From NCBI GenBank assembly GCA_016788045.1, contig JAEUTG010000021.1, positions 16,534 through 80,533 of the forward strand: a DNA stretch of 64,000 nucleotides. The letters are read 5' to 3'. Origin of the DNA: Bacteroidales bacterium. GTDB taxonomy: Bacteria; Bacteroidota; Bacteroidia; Bacteroidales; Lentimicrobiaceae. The notes beneath the pieces are model-generated. The model saw only the letters and a program-made list of their open reading frames with translations. It did no database searches and was not told the origin of the DNA. Of the stretch, positions 21,612 to 30,123 are shown one piece after another (the stretch's first letter is position 1; every line of letters starts with the position of its first letter). Position numbers and translations under genes: made by a program.

Positions 21612-23615
21612 TCAATGGAGAATCAGCTTTCCGCGCGCAACAAGGCTGCCGTCTCTGCGGGCAATCTGCAGCAGGTAAATGCCCTGGCTGAGCGTCCCGA
21701 AATCCTCATCGCTGCTGAATGGCTTCTCAAGGAGTTTTCCTCCTGAGATGCTGTAAACAATGGTTGTCAACTCCCCTGCTTCGACACCCTCCGGCAGTTC
21801 AATCCGCACCTTCCCATCCGCGGTCGGGTTGGGAAACATCCGCAAACCGGCCAGACTCTCCTGCGAAGGGATTCCTACAACCTTCATCTTGCCCAACACC
21901 GGCCTGATCATGAGGGCTCCTTTGAAAAGGCTGTTACTCCATGTACCATAGGTACGGTAAAGGATGTTCGAGGAAGCGTCGTTGTTCATATCAAAGCCAA
22001 CATTCAGGTTATCAGACGAAAGCTGCTCCCAGCCTACGTAAAAAATAAGGTTGGGGAATTTTTCCGCTTCAATATAAATTACACTGTCGGGCCGGTAGGT
22101 GAAAAACTGGTTGAGGCTGTCTTCATATGCCGGTTCATAACCAAACTTCGAGTAAATCAGTTCTCCCGGTTCCCCGAAGTAATCATTCCAGATATTCAGG
22201 TAAAATTTACTGATGTTTCCTCCGGTAAGGGTCTGGTTGAAATACATCTGTACGGCCAGCAACGAATCCGGTGTGTTCAGTTTAAAGCGGTAGGCGAGTT
22301 GCGAGGCCGGGGCCGACAATCCATAACCGACCTCGGCAGTACCGTCATCGTAGGACAGGTAATTGGCAAAAAGCTGAACATTTCTGATGGTATCGTTCTC
22401 GGTACGTCCGAGGCTCGCTTCGGTGTTGATGATGTGCGTCGTTGTAAAGAAAACCCTCTCCTGATCGCCCACCGGGAACTGAAATCCCACTTCTGGACTC
22501 GAAAAAGGAGGATTGTTCACATAGCCTGATGTCACATAGGGCGGGATAAAGTAGTTACCGGCATTGTAGAAACGGAAAGGAGCCTGGTTGTCGCGCGAGA
22601 CTTCAAACCGGTAAGAGGCATTGTAATCATCCCCGTCGAGGTTGGTGATTTTCAGGTGAATGGTATCGGCCATCTCTTTGATGAAGTTGGCCCGGTATTG
22701 GTTGTAGGGCATGGAAGTAAAATTCCGGAGCATGCGGGGTGCCTTGCCGGCAAAGGCCACATCTCTGTGCAGGGTATCAAAACGGTTTCTGCCGATGTTG
22801 AGGTAAACGTAATCGATGTTCCACTGATCGCCATTGCTCTGCCAGTCGGGAAGTATGCTGCTGGCCAGTGAGGCATAGTTCCTGAACCTGAACCTGAATC
22901 CATCGGTATAGAACCGGGCACTGTCGCTGACCGGAACCACCACCTGCCTGAACCAGGTACTGTCTTCGGCATAAAAATCGCGCAGGCTGATACCGGGGGT
23001 ACTCCAGGCTTTTCTCCAGCCCTCCAGCACAATGGTATCGGCCGGGGTAATGATCTCCACCCCGCCCACGATACTCGTATCGGGAGGGATGATGGTGGTG
23101 ATGGTTTCATCTACCGCCAGAAATTCGAGTACGAGCGAATCACCGGCAGCCGGACTGTTGCCGTTGCCTTGCGGCTGGTAATAAAAACTGAGGTACAGTG
23201 AATCGGCAGTAGTGATCCTGCGGGGCACCGGTGAGAATAAGGAATCCAGCCTGATGGGCAGTGACGTAAGCTGATCGGCCCTGAAGGCAAACTGACTGGC
23301 ATTCTCATACAGGCGGCCCAGGTTGTTGATGGCATCCAGGGTTGCCACACCGACGGTCGGAGGATTCACGGCATAATCATCGCTGATAAAGGCGTCACTG
23401 TCAGACCACAGCATGGGATCAGGAAGAACTGATGGCCTGTAGAAGTCATCAAAAAAGGGAAGTGTGAGTACCTGTGTCTCCGTGCGTACAGCCTTTACCT
23501 GCCGCGACTTGTTTTTCACCAGCGGGTTTACCTGCAGCCCTGTAATCACTTCCTGGGCCGTGGCAATAGCCGACCAGGAGATCATCAGAACCATTATCAA
23601 AAAAAGCCTTTTCAT
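21612..23615 (-). CDS. Secreted protein with T9SS type A sorting domain
   Basis: This 667-residue protein has a signal peptide (MKRLFLIMVLMISWSAIATA). Most of the protein is beta-rich, with no enzymatic motif that I can identify. The stretches TLPFFDDFYRPSVLPDPMLWSD and DGTAEVGYGL are recurrent in Bacteroidota exported proteins. The C-terminal ~75 residues are the type A sorting domain: GLRMFPNPTADGKVRIEL, TIVYSISGGKLLE, QGIYLLQI and a final basic tail KLILH. It lies in the PASTA-RluD gene neighbourhood on the minus strand. Function is unknown. Confidence 0.85.
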   Translation of the reverse strand: MKRLFLIMVLMISWSAIATAQEVITGLQVNPLVKNKSRQVKAVRTETQVLTLPFFDDFYRPSVLPDPMLWSDSDAFISDDYAVNPPTVGVATLDAINNLGRLYENASQFAFRADQLTSLPIRLDSLFSPVPRRITTADSLYLSFYYQPQGNGNSPAAGDSLVLEFLAVDETITTIIPPDTSIVGGVEIITPADTIVLEGWRKAWSTPGISLRDFYAEDSTWFRQVVVPVSDSARFYTDGFRFRFRNYASLASSILPDWQSNGDQWNIDYVYLNIGRNRFDTLHRDVAFAGKAPRMLRNFTSMPYNQYRANFIKEMADTIHLKITNLDGDDYNASYRFEVSRDNQAPFRFYNAGNYFIPPYVTSGYVNNPPFSSPEVGFQFPVGDQERVFFTTTHIINTEASLGRTENDTIRNVQLFANYLSYDDGTAEVGYGLSAPASQLAYRFKLNTPDSLLAVQMYFNQTLTGGNISKFYLNIWNDYFGEPGELIYSKFGYEPAYEDSLNQFFTYRPDSVIYIEAEKFPNLIFYVGWEQLSSDNLNVGFDMNNDASSNILYRTYGTWSNSLFKGALMIRPVLGKMKVVGIPSQESLAGLRMFPNPTADGKVRIELPEGVEAGELTTIVYSISGGKLLEKPFSSDEDFGTLSQGIYLLQIARRDGSLVARGKLILH

Positions 23616-23778
23616 AGATCACAATCTTGTTAGAAAATTCCGGAGGATTCAGCAACCTGCGCAACATGAAACCAATGTTCTTTATTCTGCTAACCCTTCC
23701 TTTTTAATTCATTGATCAGAATGTAAAGTTTAACACAATATACACCATGCTGAAAACCATTCTGAGGGTCTGCTGATT

Positions 23779-24168
23779 TTATTCCGCAATGAGTCTTTCA
23801 GCCTCCAGTATCAACTTCTCAACCGGTTCGAAATAAGGAAGAACTGTATCTTTTCTGAAGTCAAATAAATCATCGTAATCACCCTTTTGCCTCCAGTTAA
23901 ACAACTGAGAAAATATCTTGCCCGATTCTTTATCAATTTTACCGGTCTTAACAAAATATACTGAAAAACAAGACTTTACCCCATTATGAGTGGTCGGTTT
24001 ATAATCATCGCTTAACAAAAGGGCGATGATCGCATAATAGGCGGCATAATACAGTCGATTGATGGCTGAATTCCACTTGCCATTATCTGCAAGAATCCTG
24101 GCATCATCCAAGGTATCTTTGGCCCTGGAAATTCTGTATCTGATTAAATCAGCCTTAGTACCGCTCAT
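23779..24168 (-). CDS. HEPN domain protein of a HEPN/MNT toxin-antitoxin-like pair
   Basis: This 129-residue all-helical protein has the HEPN signature: RISRAKDTLDDARILADNGKWNSAINRLYYAAYYAI, then GVKSCFSVYFV and a C-terminal helix rich in E. In known HEPN/MNT pairs the HEPN protein is the ribonuclease toxin. The MNT partner blocks it by nucleotide transfer onto a conserved Tyr, here probably in the YYAAYY cluster. The R-x4-6-H motif of active HEPN RNases is not clearly present, so RNase activity is uncertain. It overlaps the upstream nucleotidyltransferase gene by 4 bp. Confidence 0.85.
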   Translation of the reverse strand: MSGTKADLIRYRISRAKDTLDDARILADNGKWNSAINRLYYAAYYAIIALLLSDDYKPTTHNGVKSCFSVYFVKTGKIDKESGKIFSQLFNWRQKGDYDDLFDFRKDTVLPYFEPVEKLILEAERLIAE

Positions 24169-24485
24169 TTCAACCTAATCCCTTCATTTTTAATATTTTC
24201 AAACAGAGGGGTGGTCAGGTAATTCTTGTTCCAGTCACTTTTTGAATAGAATAACGGAGATATTACTTCCCCGGTTTCCAATTCCAGGTCGTAAAATTCA
24301 TTCATGAAATCTGTTTCAGATTTAAATGAAATACCTTGTTCATTGAGCAGGATCAGGAGGTCCCAATCGGATAGTTTCCCTGAAGTTCTCCTTGCATGTG
24401 AACCATACAAATAAACTTCAGCATCCGGGGCAGTTCTGTCAACAACTTTAATGATTTTTTGCAGTATCAGCTCTTTTCTGCTCAT
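24165..24485 (-). CDS. Minimal nucleotidyltransferase (MNT) of the HEPN/MNT pair
   Basis: This 106-residue protein has the nucleotidyltransferase core EVYLYGSHARRTSGKLSDWDLLILL: GS, then the D-x-D pair that binds metal, with a third acidic residue in the strand at ~76. It would AMPylate or otherwise modify the HEPN partner encoded immediately downstream. I chose the start at 24485 over 24518 because a -7 element at 24490-24497 directs transcription to begin about at this ATG, giving a nearly leaderless mRNA. Base composition is somewhat more AT-rich than the neighbours, which fits recent acquisition. Confidence 0.85.
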   Translation of the reverse strand: MSRKELILQKIIKVVDRTAPDAEVYLYGSHARRTSGKLSDWDLLILLNEQGISFKSETDFMNEFYDLELETGEVISPLFYSKSDWNKNYLTTPLFENIKNEGIRLK

Positions 24486-24489
24486 AAAA

Positions 24490-24497
24490 CAAAGGTA
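24490..24497 (-). promoter_or_regulatory. Bacteroidota -7 element of the MNT-HEPN pair
   Basis: The minus strand reads TACCTTTG, an exact TAnnTTTG match, with its 3' edge 4 bp from the ATG. A transcript starting ~7 bp after it would have almost no leader. Confidence 0.5.
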
Positions 24498-24565
24498 ACT
24501 ATTTTGATTAATCAACAATAACCGCCTGTTGGTGGCAAACAGTTACTGTCTGATCATTCAGCATC

Positions 24566-25399
24566 TCAGAACTCATCTTCCTGATCTACTGAAGCGGTAT
24601 CCGCGGTCATCAATTCAAGGTATGCATCGAAATCAAACACAGCGGGATCGCGGTAAACCAGGTTCACCGATTGACCGGCGTTCAGCATCATTCCATTGGC
24701 AAACGATGGCGACTGACTGTAAACCCTGGCTGTTTCAGGATCAGCATTCTCTTCAAAAGTCTCTTCCCCGACGAGCAGGTAGTTTTCCTGTATCAGGCTG
24801 TGGGCTTCCGCACGGGTTTTCCCGATGAGAAAGGGAACCTGGTATCGTCCGTTACCGGCATTCTGTCCCACCCTGAGTGATATCACCGAACCTTTCAGGA
24901 CCATGGTTCCCGGCGCAATCTCGCGGTTTCTGTAAAATTGTGCCAGCACAGCATTGGCTGCAATGTCAGGCACATAACTGACATTACCCAGTTCCAGACC
25001 ATAGGTTTCGAGTGCGGCACTCGCCTGACGCAGGGTGAGGTCGACAAGATCGGGCATACTCACCTGCTCGGGCAACACAGCCACGGTAGTCAGGTAAATC
25101 TTGCGGTGCTTCTTCACATTTGAACCGGCAACCGGATCCTGTATGATCACCGATCCGCTGGGTTGCCTCGAATCGAATACCGAATCCACAACAATCACCT
25201 CGAAGTTGTCAATGGTTTCAAGCTGCTCAATCTGTGAAGGGTTCAATCCAACCAGGTTGGGCACCACCACCGATTCACCATGGTGGGTGTACCATTTGAG
25301 CATGCTCAGCACAAGCGCCACCACAGCCGAAGTGATCACTATGGCAATGAGCAACTGCCTGAGAAATACACGTGTTGTAATAAACTGAATAAAATTCAT
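24566..25399 (-). CDS. PASTA domain membrane protein
   Basis: This 277-residue protein has a short cytoplasmic N terminus, one membrane helix (~12-32) and then three PASTA domains (~40-108, ~112-180, ~185-250). Each contains VVPNL/MPDLV-type openings and G-L-x-P/ALETYGLELG-type turns. PASTA domains bind peptidoglycan or beta-lactams. The C terminus is acidic. It is not fused to a kinase. In Bacteroidota this type of gene is commonly next to ddl and an RluD-type gene, and here ddl is divergent 237 bp away. It likely acts in the periplasm in cell wall sensing or synthesis. Confidence 0.85.
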   Translation of the reverse strand: MNFIQFITTRVFLRQLLIAIVITSAVVALVLSMLKWYTHHGESVVVPNLVGLNPSQIEQLETIDNFEVIVVDSVFDSRQPSGSVIIQDPVAGSNVKKHRKIYLTTVAVLPEQVSMPDLVDLTLRQASAALETYGLELGNVSYVPDIAANAVLAQFYRNREIAPGTMVLKGSVISLRVGQNAGNGRYQVPFLIGKTRAEAHSLIQENYLLVGEETFEENADPETARVYSQSPSFANGMMLNAGQSVNLVYRDPAVFDFDAYLELMTADTASVDQEDEF

Positions 25400-25451
25400 G
25401 CAAATCAGATTAACCCCTGTACAAAAAGCTACATCCGGCCGTCAGGTTTAT

Positions 25452-25459
25452 TAACTTTG
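25452..25459 (+). promoter_or_regulatory. Bacteroidota -7 element for ddl
   Basis: TAACTTTG matches TAnnTTTG. The ddl ATG at 25637 would then have a leader of ~170 nt. An in-frame ATG at 25493 adds 48 residues that do not resemble Ddl. Confidence 0.45.
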
Positions 25460-25636
25460 CAGCCGTGAAATTATTGCCCGGTCAGCAAAGATATGAAACT
25501 TTGGCCGGCCCGGAAACAGGCATCCTCCGAAATCTTTGAACACTGCTTTCAACGGGTTTCATGGAGCTGCCACCCGGAAGGTTTCACAAGGGATCCGTAC
25601 TCCCGGTTAAAAAAAATTGCAAACATCAGACATCCT

Positions 25637-26641
25637 ATGAAGAAAAACATTGCGCTGCTCCTGGGCGGTTACTCCGCAGAATATGAAATATCGGTCAAAA
25701 GCGGAAAAGTAATTGCCGCTCACCTGGATCAGGACCTGTTCAATGTTTTTCCAGTAAGGATAACCGAAAAAAGCTGGCACTACACCGATCCTGAAGGCAA
25801 TACGACAGAGGTTAACCGCAATGATTTCTCGCTTGTTACCGCAGCCGGACGCATCAGCTTCGATGCTGCCTTTATCGGCATCCATGGCACCCCCGGGGAG
25901 GACGGTAAACTCCAGGGGTACCTCGACATGATGGGAATTCCTTACAATACCTGCGGAAGGGCTACCTCAGCGCTTACCTTCAACAAATTTTTCTGCAACG
26001 AGTTTGCCGGACGCATGGGGGTGAACGTGGCCAAAACAGTTTATCTGCACAAACGCGACGTCATCAGTCCAGATGAAATAACAGCCATCACCGGTTTGCC
26101 CTGTTTCGTGAAGCCCAACAGCAATGGCTCCAGCATCGGCATCACCAAGGTAAAAACCCCGGAAGGCCTGATACCGGCCATAGAAAACGCCCTGAAGGAA
26201 GATGATGAAGTGCTGGTGCAGGAGTTCATTCCCGGTACGGAAGTAACGTGCGGTATCTTTGAAGAAAAGGGTCAGCTGAAAATACTGCCCTTAACAGCGA
26301 TCATCAGCCACAAAGAGTGGTTTGACTACGAAGCCAAATACACCGACGGTCTGGCCGATGAAATCACTCCGGCGCCTATTGACATACACCTGGCCGATAC
26401 CTGCCGGGAAACTTCAGCCATGCTCTACCGCAAACTGAACTGCCGGGGCATCGTCAGGTTCGATTACATCCTCACCCCGGAGAGCCACACAAACCCCGGC
26501 TCGTTTTACTTTCTTGAAGTGAATACGGTGCCCGGCTTGTCTGAAGCCAGCATTGTGCCACGCCAGGCCGCCAGTGTGGGCATCAGCCTGAAACAACTGT
26601 TTACCAAGGTATTGACTGAAACCCTGGAGAACTACGCTTAA
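25637..26641 (+). CDS. ddl: D-alanine--D-alanine ligase
   Basis: Ddl makes D-alanyl-D-alanine from two D-alanines and ATP for peptidoglycan. The 334 residues from this start form a normal ATP-grasp ligase: KNIALLLGGYSAEYEISVKSG at the N terminus, FIGIHGTPGEDGKLQGYLDMMGIPY, LPCFVKPNSNGSSIGITKV (ATP/ligand Lys), EVLVQEFIPGTEVTCGIF and FLEVNTVPGLSEASIVPRQA with the metal-binding E-x-N. The longest frame begins at 25493. I chose 25637 because the homologous region starts there. The gene is divergent from the PASTA gene. Confidence 0.95.
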   Translation: MKKNIALLLGGYSAEYEISVKSGKVIAAHLDQDLFNVFPVRITEKSWHYTDPEGNTTEVNRNDFSLVTAAGRISFDAAFIGIHGTPGEDGKLQGYLDMMGIPYNTCGRATSALTFNKFFCNEFAGRMGVNVAKTVYLHKRDVISPDEITAITGLPCFVKPNSNGSSIGITKVKTPEGLIPAIENALKEDDEVLVQEFIPGTEVTCGIFEEKGQLKILPLTAIISHKEWFDYEAKYTDGLADEITPAPIDIHLADTCRETSAMLYRKLNCRGIVRFDYILTPESHTNPGSFYFLEVNTVPGLSEASIVPRQAASVGISLKQLFTKVLTETLENYA

Positions 26642-26712
26642 AGTTGTGAACTACGGGTTCCTTCTTATTTGGCTTTTTTGCAACCAGCGGAATAAACCCT
26701 GATCGAAGGGTT

Positions 26713-26828
26713 CGTCCCTCGTCCCTTTTTCGCGTCCCTCGTCCCTTTTTCGCGTCCCTCGTCCCTTCTTCGCGTCCCTCGTCCCTTCTTCGCGTCCCTC
26801 GTCCCTTTTTCGCGTCCCTCGTCCCTTT
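26713..26828. repeat. Tandem repeat of 20 bp, about 5.8 copies
   Basis: Five full 20 bp units (26713-26812) and a 16 bp partial unit (26813-26828) read CGTCCCTCGTCCCTTTTTCG, with the only differences being C for T in the fourth T-run. Each unit contains an internal GTCCCTC/GTCCCTT near-duplication. The block lies in the 523 bp gap between ddl and the cassette start. The rest of that gap holds no gene that I can support. There are no spacers, so this is not CRISPR. Confidence 0.9.
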
Positions 26829-27164
26829 CAGCTCAGTTTGTTGCTGAAGGTGACGAAATCCGGTTTTTGAAAAAATCTCTGTCCTGCTGAATTAAGCGAA
26901 ACATTTTCCTTCTACCTTAGCTGTATTCTTATCATCTTTGTATTTTGAACGACCTGAATTGCGGTTATTCGCAGAACGGCTGTTCCGGTTTAAACGTTTA
27001 AAAACGAATTCATTTTACTGGCATAGTATTGATTTACAATGGTTTAATTTCAATGACTTAGGATTTTAAACAATAAGTTGATGTTGCGTGTATACACTTG
27101 TTAGGTGCAAGCTTAAAAAAACACGACCTTTGAAACAAACAAAGACAAACAGACGACATTTATA

Positions 27165-28730
27165 ATGATTGAGAAACAGAAAAGAGATAGATACGAGATG
27201 CACAAGTATTGGGGCAAAAAGCCTTCTAATGACTTGAAATCCTTAATTGAGAAATACTCAGAGGAGGGAGACACTATTCTAGACCCTTTTTCAGGATATG
27301 GCGTTTTTTGCTGCGAAGCATACTTATTAAATAGAAATGTAATTTCTAATGACTTAAATCCAATAGCTAACTTTATTAATCGACAGTTACTTTCAAAGGA
27401 GTTTGACTTAAACAAACTTTCCAATGAATGGAAATCAATAAAAAAAGAATTTGAGCCATTTGTAAACCTTTGGTTCAGTTTAAACACAGGAGAAGAAGTA
27501 GTTCAACTTATTAATGTACTAAGGGACAAAAACGATAAACCTATAAAAGCAAGATTCAAAAGTTCAAAAGCCAAAAAAACAGAGGAAATATCCTTATCTG
27601 AAAATCAAATTGAAGACTTTCTAAATTTTGAAAATATTCAAGAAATTAAAGATTGGTATCCAACTGATGATCTTATTGAAAATTCAAGAATTTCTGCAAA
27701 AAAAGGAATGACGGTTGCTGACCTTTTTACAAAAAGGACTTTAGCTTGTCATTCAAGACTTTTAAGTCTTATAGAATCAAAATCCTCAGGTAATGAACAA
27801 CAATTGCTCAAATTGGCATTCACTGCTAATCTTGCTAACTGTTCAAAATTAGTTCCTCCTATTAAGTCTAGAGGAGATATGTCACAAGGAGCTTGGATGA
27901 CTGGATTTTATTTTGGTGACACATATCTTGAAAATAATGTCCTTCAATACTTTGAAAACAGATTAGACAAGATTATCAAAGGAAAAAAGGACTATATGAG
28001 CTTTTTTGATAAAGGTCTGTTTAATAATTATACCAATACATATACAGTAACCCAATACGATGCTAAGTCACTACAAATTCCTAGTGATAGTTTAGACTAC
28101 ATTTTCACTGACCCGCCTTACGGTGATGCTGTTCCATACTTTGAGCAAAGTATTATCTGGAATTCTTGGCTTAGGTTAACACCAGAATACAAAAAAGAGA
28201 TTGTAATATCAGACAGTAAATGCAGAGACAAAAACACAGAAAAGTTTGAAGAAGAAATAAACGAGGCATTTTCAGAAATAAGAAGAGTTTTAAAATTAGG
28301 TGGTTATTTTTCATTAACCTATCATTCACTTTCTGGTTTGGAATGGAAAGCAATAACAAATGCCTGCTTAAAAAATGGGTTTGAAATGGTATCTTTTGAA
28401 TGGCTAGTTCAAAAGACCTTCACTCCAAGACAAATAAATCGGTCAAAAAGTATCAAGGGAGATGTTCTTGTGACATTTCAAAAATCTCCAAGTATCAAAT
28501 CAATTATCTTGGATGACAAACAAACTGAAACATTTTTCAAGACTGAAATTGAAAATTGGCTATCTATCGAAACTCTCGACACAAATGAAATTTTCTTAAG
28601 AATAATGAAGCTTATTTTTTCAAAAAAGATAATAATTGGGAATATCGATATTCTTGATATTCTCATTAAAAACTTTGGATTCACCGATAATAATAACTGG
28701 GTATTAAATGACAAACTTGAGCTTTGCTGA
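27165..28730 (+). CDS. DNA amino-methyltransferase (N6-adenine or N4-cytosine) of a restriction-modification system
   Basis: This 521-residue methyltransferase transfers methyl from SAM to an exocyclic amine in DNA. The N terminus has MHKYWGKKPSNDLKSL followed by motif I DPFSGYGVFCCEAYLL and NDLNPIA, the opening of the DUF1156-like/N4-N6 MTase group. A long helical region (residues ~90-290) likely includes target recognition. Catalytic motif IV DPPYGD with the following AVPYFEQ is near residue 310, and motif VI/VIII-type GGYFSLTYHS follows. The order is I then IV. The gene overlaps the nuclease gene by 23 bp, so they are coupled. It is AT-rich compared with its neighbours. Recognition sequence is unknown. 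Confidence 0.82.
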   Translation: MIEKQKRDRYEMHKYWGKKPSNDLKSLIEKYSEEGDTILDPFSGYGVFCCEAYLLNRNVISNDLNPIANFINRQLLSKEFDLNKLSNEWKSIKKEFEPFVNLWFSLNTGEEVVQLINVLRDKNDKPIKARFKSSKAKKTEEISLSENQIEDFLNFENIQEIKDWYPTDDLIENSRISAKKGMTVADLFTKRTLACHSRLLSLIESKSSGNEQQLLKLAFTANLANCSKLVPPIKSRGDMSQGAWMTGFYFGDTYLENNVLQYFENRLDKIIKGKKDYMSFFDKGLFNNYTNTYTVTQYDAKSLQIPSDSLDYIFTDPPYGDAVPYFEQSIIWNSWLRLTPEYKKEIVISDSKCRDKNTEKFEEEINEAFSEIRRVLKLGGYFSLTYHSLSGLEWKAITNACLKNGFEMVSFEWLVQKTFTPRQINRSKSIKGDVLVTFQKSPSIKSIILDDKQTETFFKTEIENWLSIETLDTNEIFLRIMKLIFSKKIIIGNIDILDILIKNFGFTDNNNWVLNDKLELC

Positions 28731-30117
28731 ACTTGACACCTTTTTCAGAAAGGACGATTTCCCTTCAATTGAAAATGATAATAGAGGGATACGATATTTA
28801 AAACTAAGAAGCATGTCTCGAAGCGAGACAATGGAAGAATTTTGTTCCCTACATAATATAGATATTTCCCAATTACAATCGAAACAATACTTATCACATG
28901 TCTTTGATCATGCTGGGATTTTAAACGAACACATTGTTTCATTTATTAATCAAAAATATCAGCAGGAACGTGATTTACGAAAAGCTAATGAAGCTTTTTT
29001 AATCGACCAATTAAGCAGACTTTTAACTTTCGATTGGGGTGGCTCCTTCGGAAATAGTCTTGAAAAAAACATAGTTGACAATTATGTGAAAAAAATTCAA
29101 TCTTACGATCAAATAAGCGAGGAGATTGAGGGCAGATTACTTATGAGTTTAAGGGGCTATACATTAAATTCATGGTATAATCATTGGACATCTATTTTAA
29201 TTGAGGATTTATTTAAAGACCACCCGAATGTATTACCAACAGTAGGACTTGTAAAAAAGATTGATTTCTTTATTAATGATATACCTTTTGATTTAAAGGT
29301 TACATATTTCCCTGCTGAGTTGATGACAAGCAAATTACTGGTTGAAGGGTATAGAAAAGAATCAATAAGCCTGAGAGATAAGTGTAATGAATTGGGCATT
29401 CAAGTGCCTAATATTGACAACACGAAAGAACTAATTCGATTGTTTAAAGAGCTTCTTGGGGTTTATCAACAATCGATTACTGACTTTATTAGGGTGGAAA
29501 GAAATAACATTGAATCTCTAAAATCAAAATGCCTAGAATTAAACATTGGATTTGACGCAACTAAAGTCGCTAACGATTTAAAACGGGACCTAATTTCCTT
29601 ACTGCGAGAGCATAGAGAGTCTATCAAAACGTACATTAGCTCAGTAAAATATCAAACAGAACTTAGTAAACTAAAATCGAAATGTAATCAGTTGAACATC
29701 CTTGTACCGGACGATTTAAGTGATAACGCTCTAGAACAACACCTTTATAATAAACTCTCTGAAGATCACCGACCTGAAGCAAGAGAATTTGTTAATGAAA
29801 TAAGAGAAAGTAAGAGAGCTATAATTAATGAAGCGGAGCAAAATCCAGCCGAACTAAAAAAATGGCTATATGAGAATCAAGGTGAGGCTAGATTTGACGC
29901 TTCAAACAGATTCTTTTTAATTTTAACTGATGAAAATGAAATTTATAATAGTTGGAAATTAAAAAGAAGTATTCCTTTTCTCCGTGATAGAATAAATTCC
30001 CATCTTGACACAATTTTGGAAAGAACAGAAGACCTGAATACAGAGTTCTATTGGCATGCAGGCCAGCAAACATACAATTGTAAATCGGACATACTTTTTA
30101 TTAAACAGACAGAATAA
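28708..30117 (+). CDS. Putative PD-(D/E)XK restriction endonuclease with three internal repeats
   Basis: This 469-residue protein is predicted as the cleavage partner of the upstream methyltransferase. The likely catalytic core is residues ~150-200: E166 in a helix, then VKKIDFFINDIPFDLKVTY with D186, D195 and K197 spaced as in PD-(D/E)XK enzymes. Residues 222-231, 271-280 and 322-331 begin three repeats, LRDKCNELGI, LKSKCLELNI and LKSKCNQLNI, at ~50-residue spacing, each followed by an acidic/hydrophobic helix. They resemble SAP/HeH modules and could bind DNA. The last 80 residues contain FFLILTDENEIYNSWKLKR. No homologue is certain by eye. The nuclease call rests on the motif and on coupling to the methyltransferase. 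Confidence 0.65.
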   Translation: MTNLSFAELDTFFRKDDFPSIENDNRGIRYLKLRSMSRSETMEEFCSLHNIDISQLQSKQYLSHVFDHAGILNEHIVSFINQKYQQERDLRKANEAFLIDQLSRLLTFDWGGSFGNSLEKNIVDNYVKKIQSYDQISEEIEGRLLMSLRGYTLNSWYNHWTSILIEDLFKDHPNVLPTVGLVKKIDFFINDIPFDLKVTYFPAELMTSKLLVEGYRKESISLRDKCNELGIQVPNIDNTKELIRLFKELLGVYQQSITDFIRVERNNIESLKSKCLELNIGFDATKVANDLKRDLISLLREHRESIKTYISSVKYQTELSKLKSKCNQLNILVPDDLSDNALEQHLYNKLSEDHRPEAREFVNEIRESKRAIINEAEQNPAELKKWLYENQGEARFDASNRFFLILTDENEIYNSWKLKRSIPFLRDRINSHLDTILERTEDLNTEFYWHAGQQTYNCKSDILFIKQTE

Positions 30118-30123
30118 AAGCCA

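Noticed and set aside
20653..21678. Open frame of 341 codons on the plus strand
   Set aside because: It is antisense to the RluD-like gene, has low-complexity translation with no domain and no promoter. It is a shadow of the coding strand's codon bias.
25493..25636. 48-codon N-terminal extension of ddl
   Set aside because: The extra sequence is unlike any Ddl, and the homologous protein starts at 25637.
26713..26828. CRISPR array
   Set aside because: The units are contiguous 20 bp copies with no unique spacers and no cas genes nearby.
27088..27097. Palindrome GTGTATACAC as an integrase or att signal
   Set aside because: It lies only 3 bp from the cassette boundary, but a 10 bp palindrome can occur by chance, and it does not fit a known attI feature.
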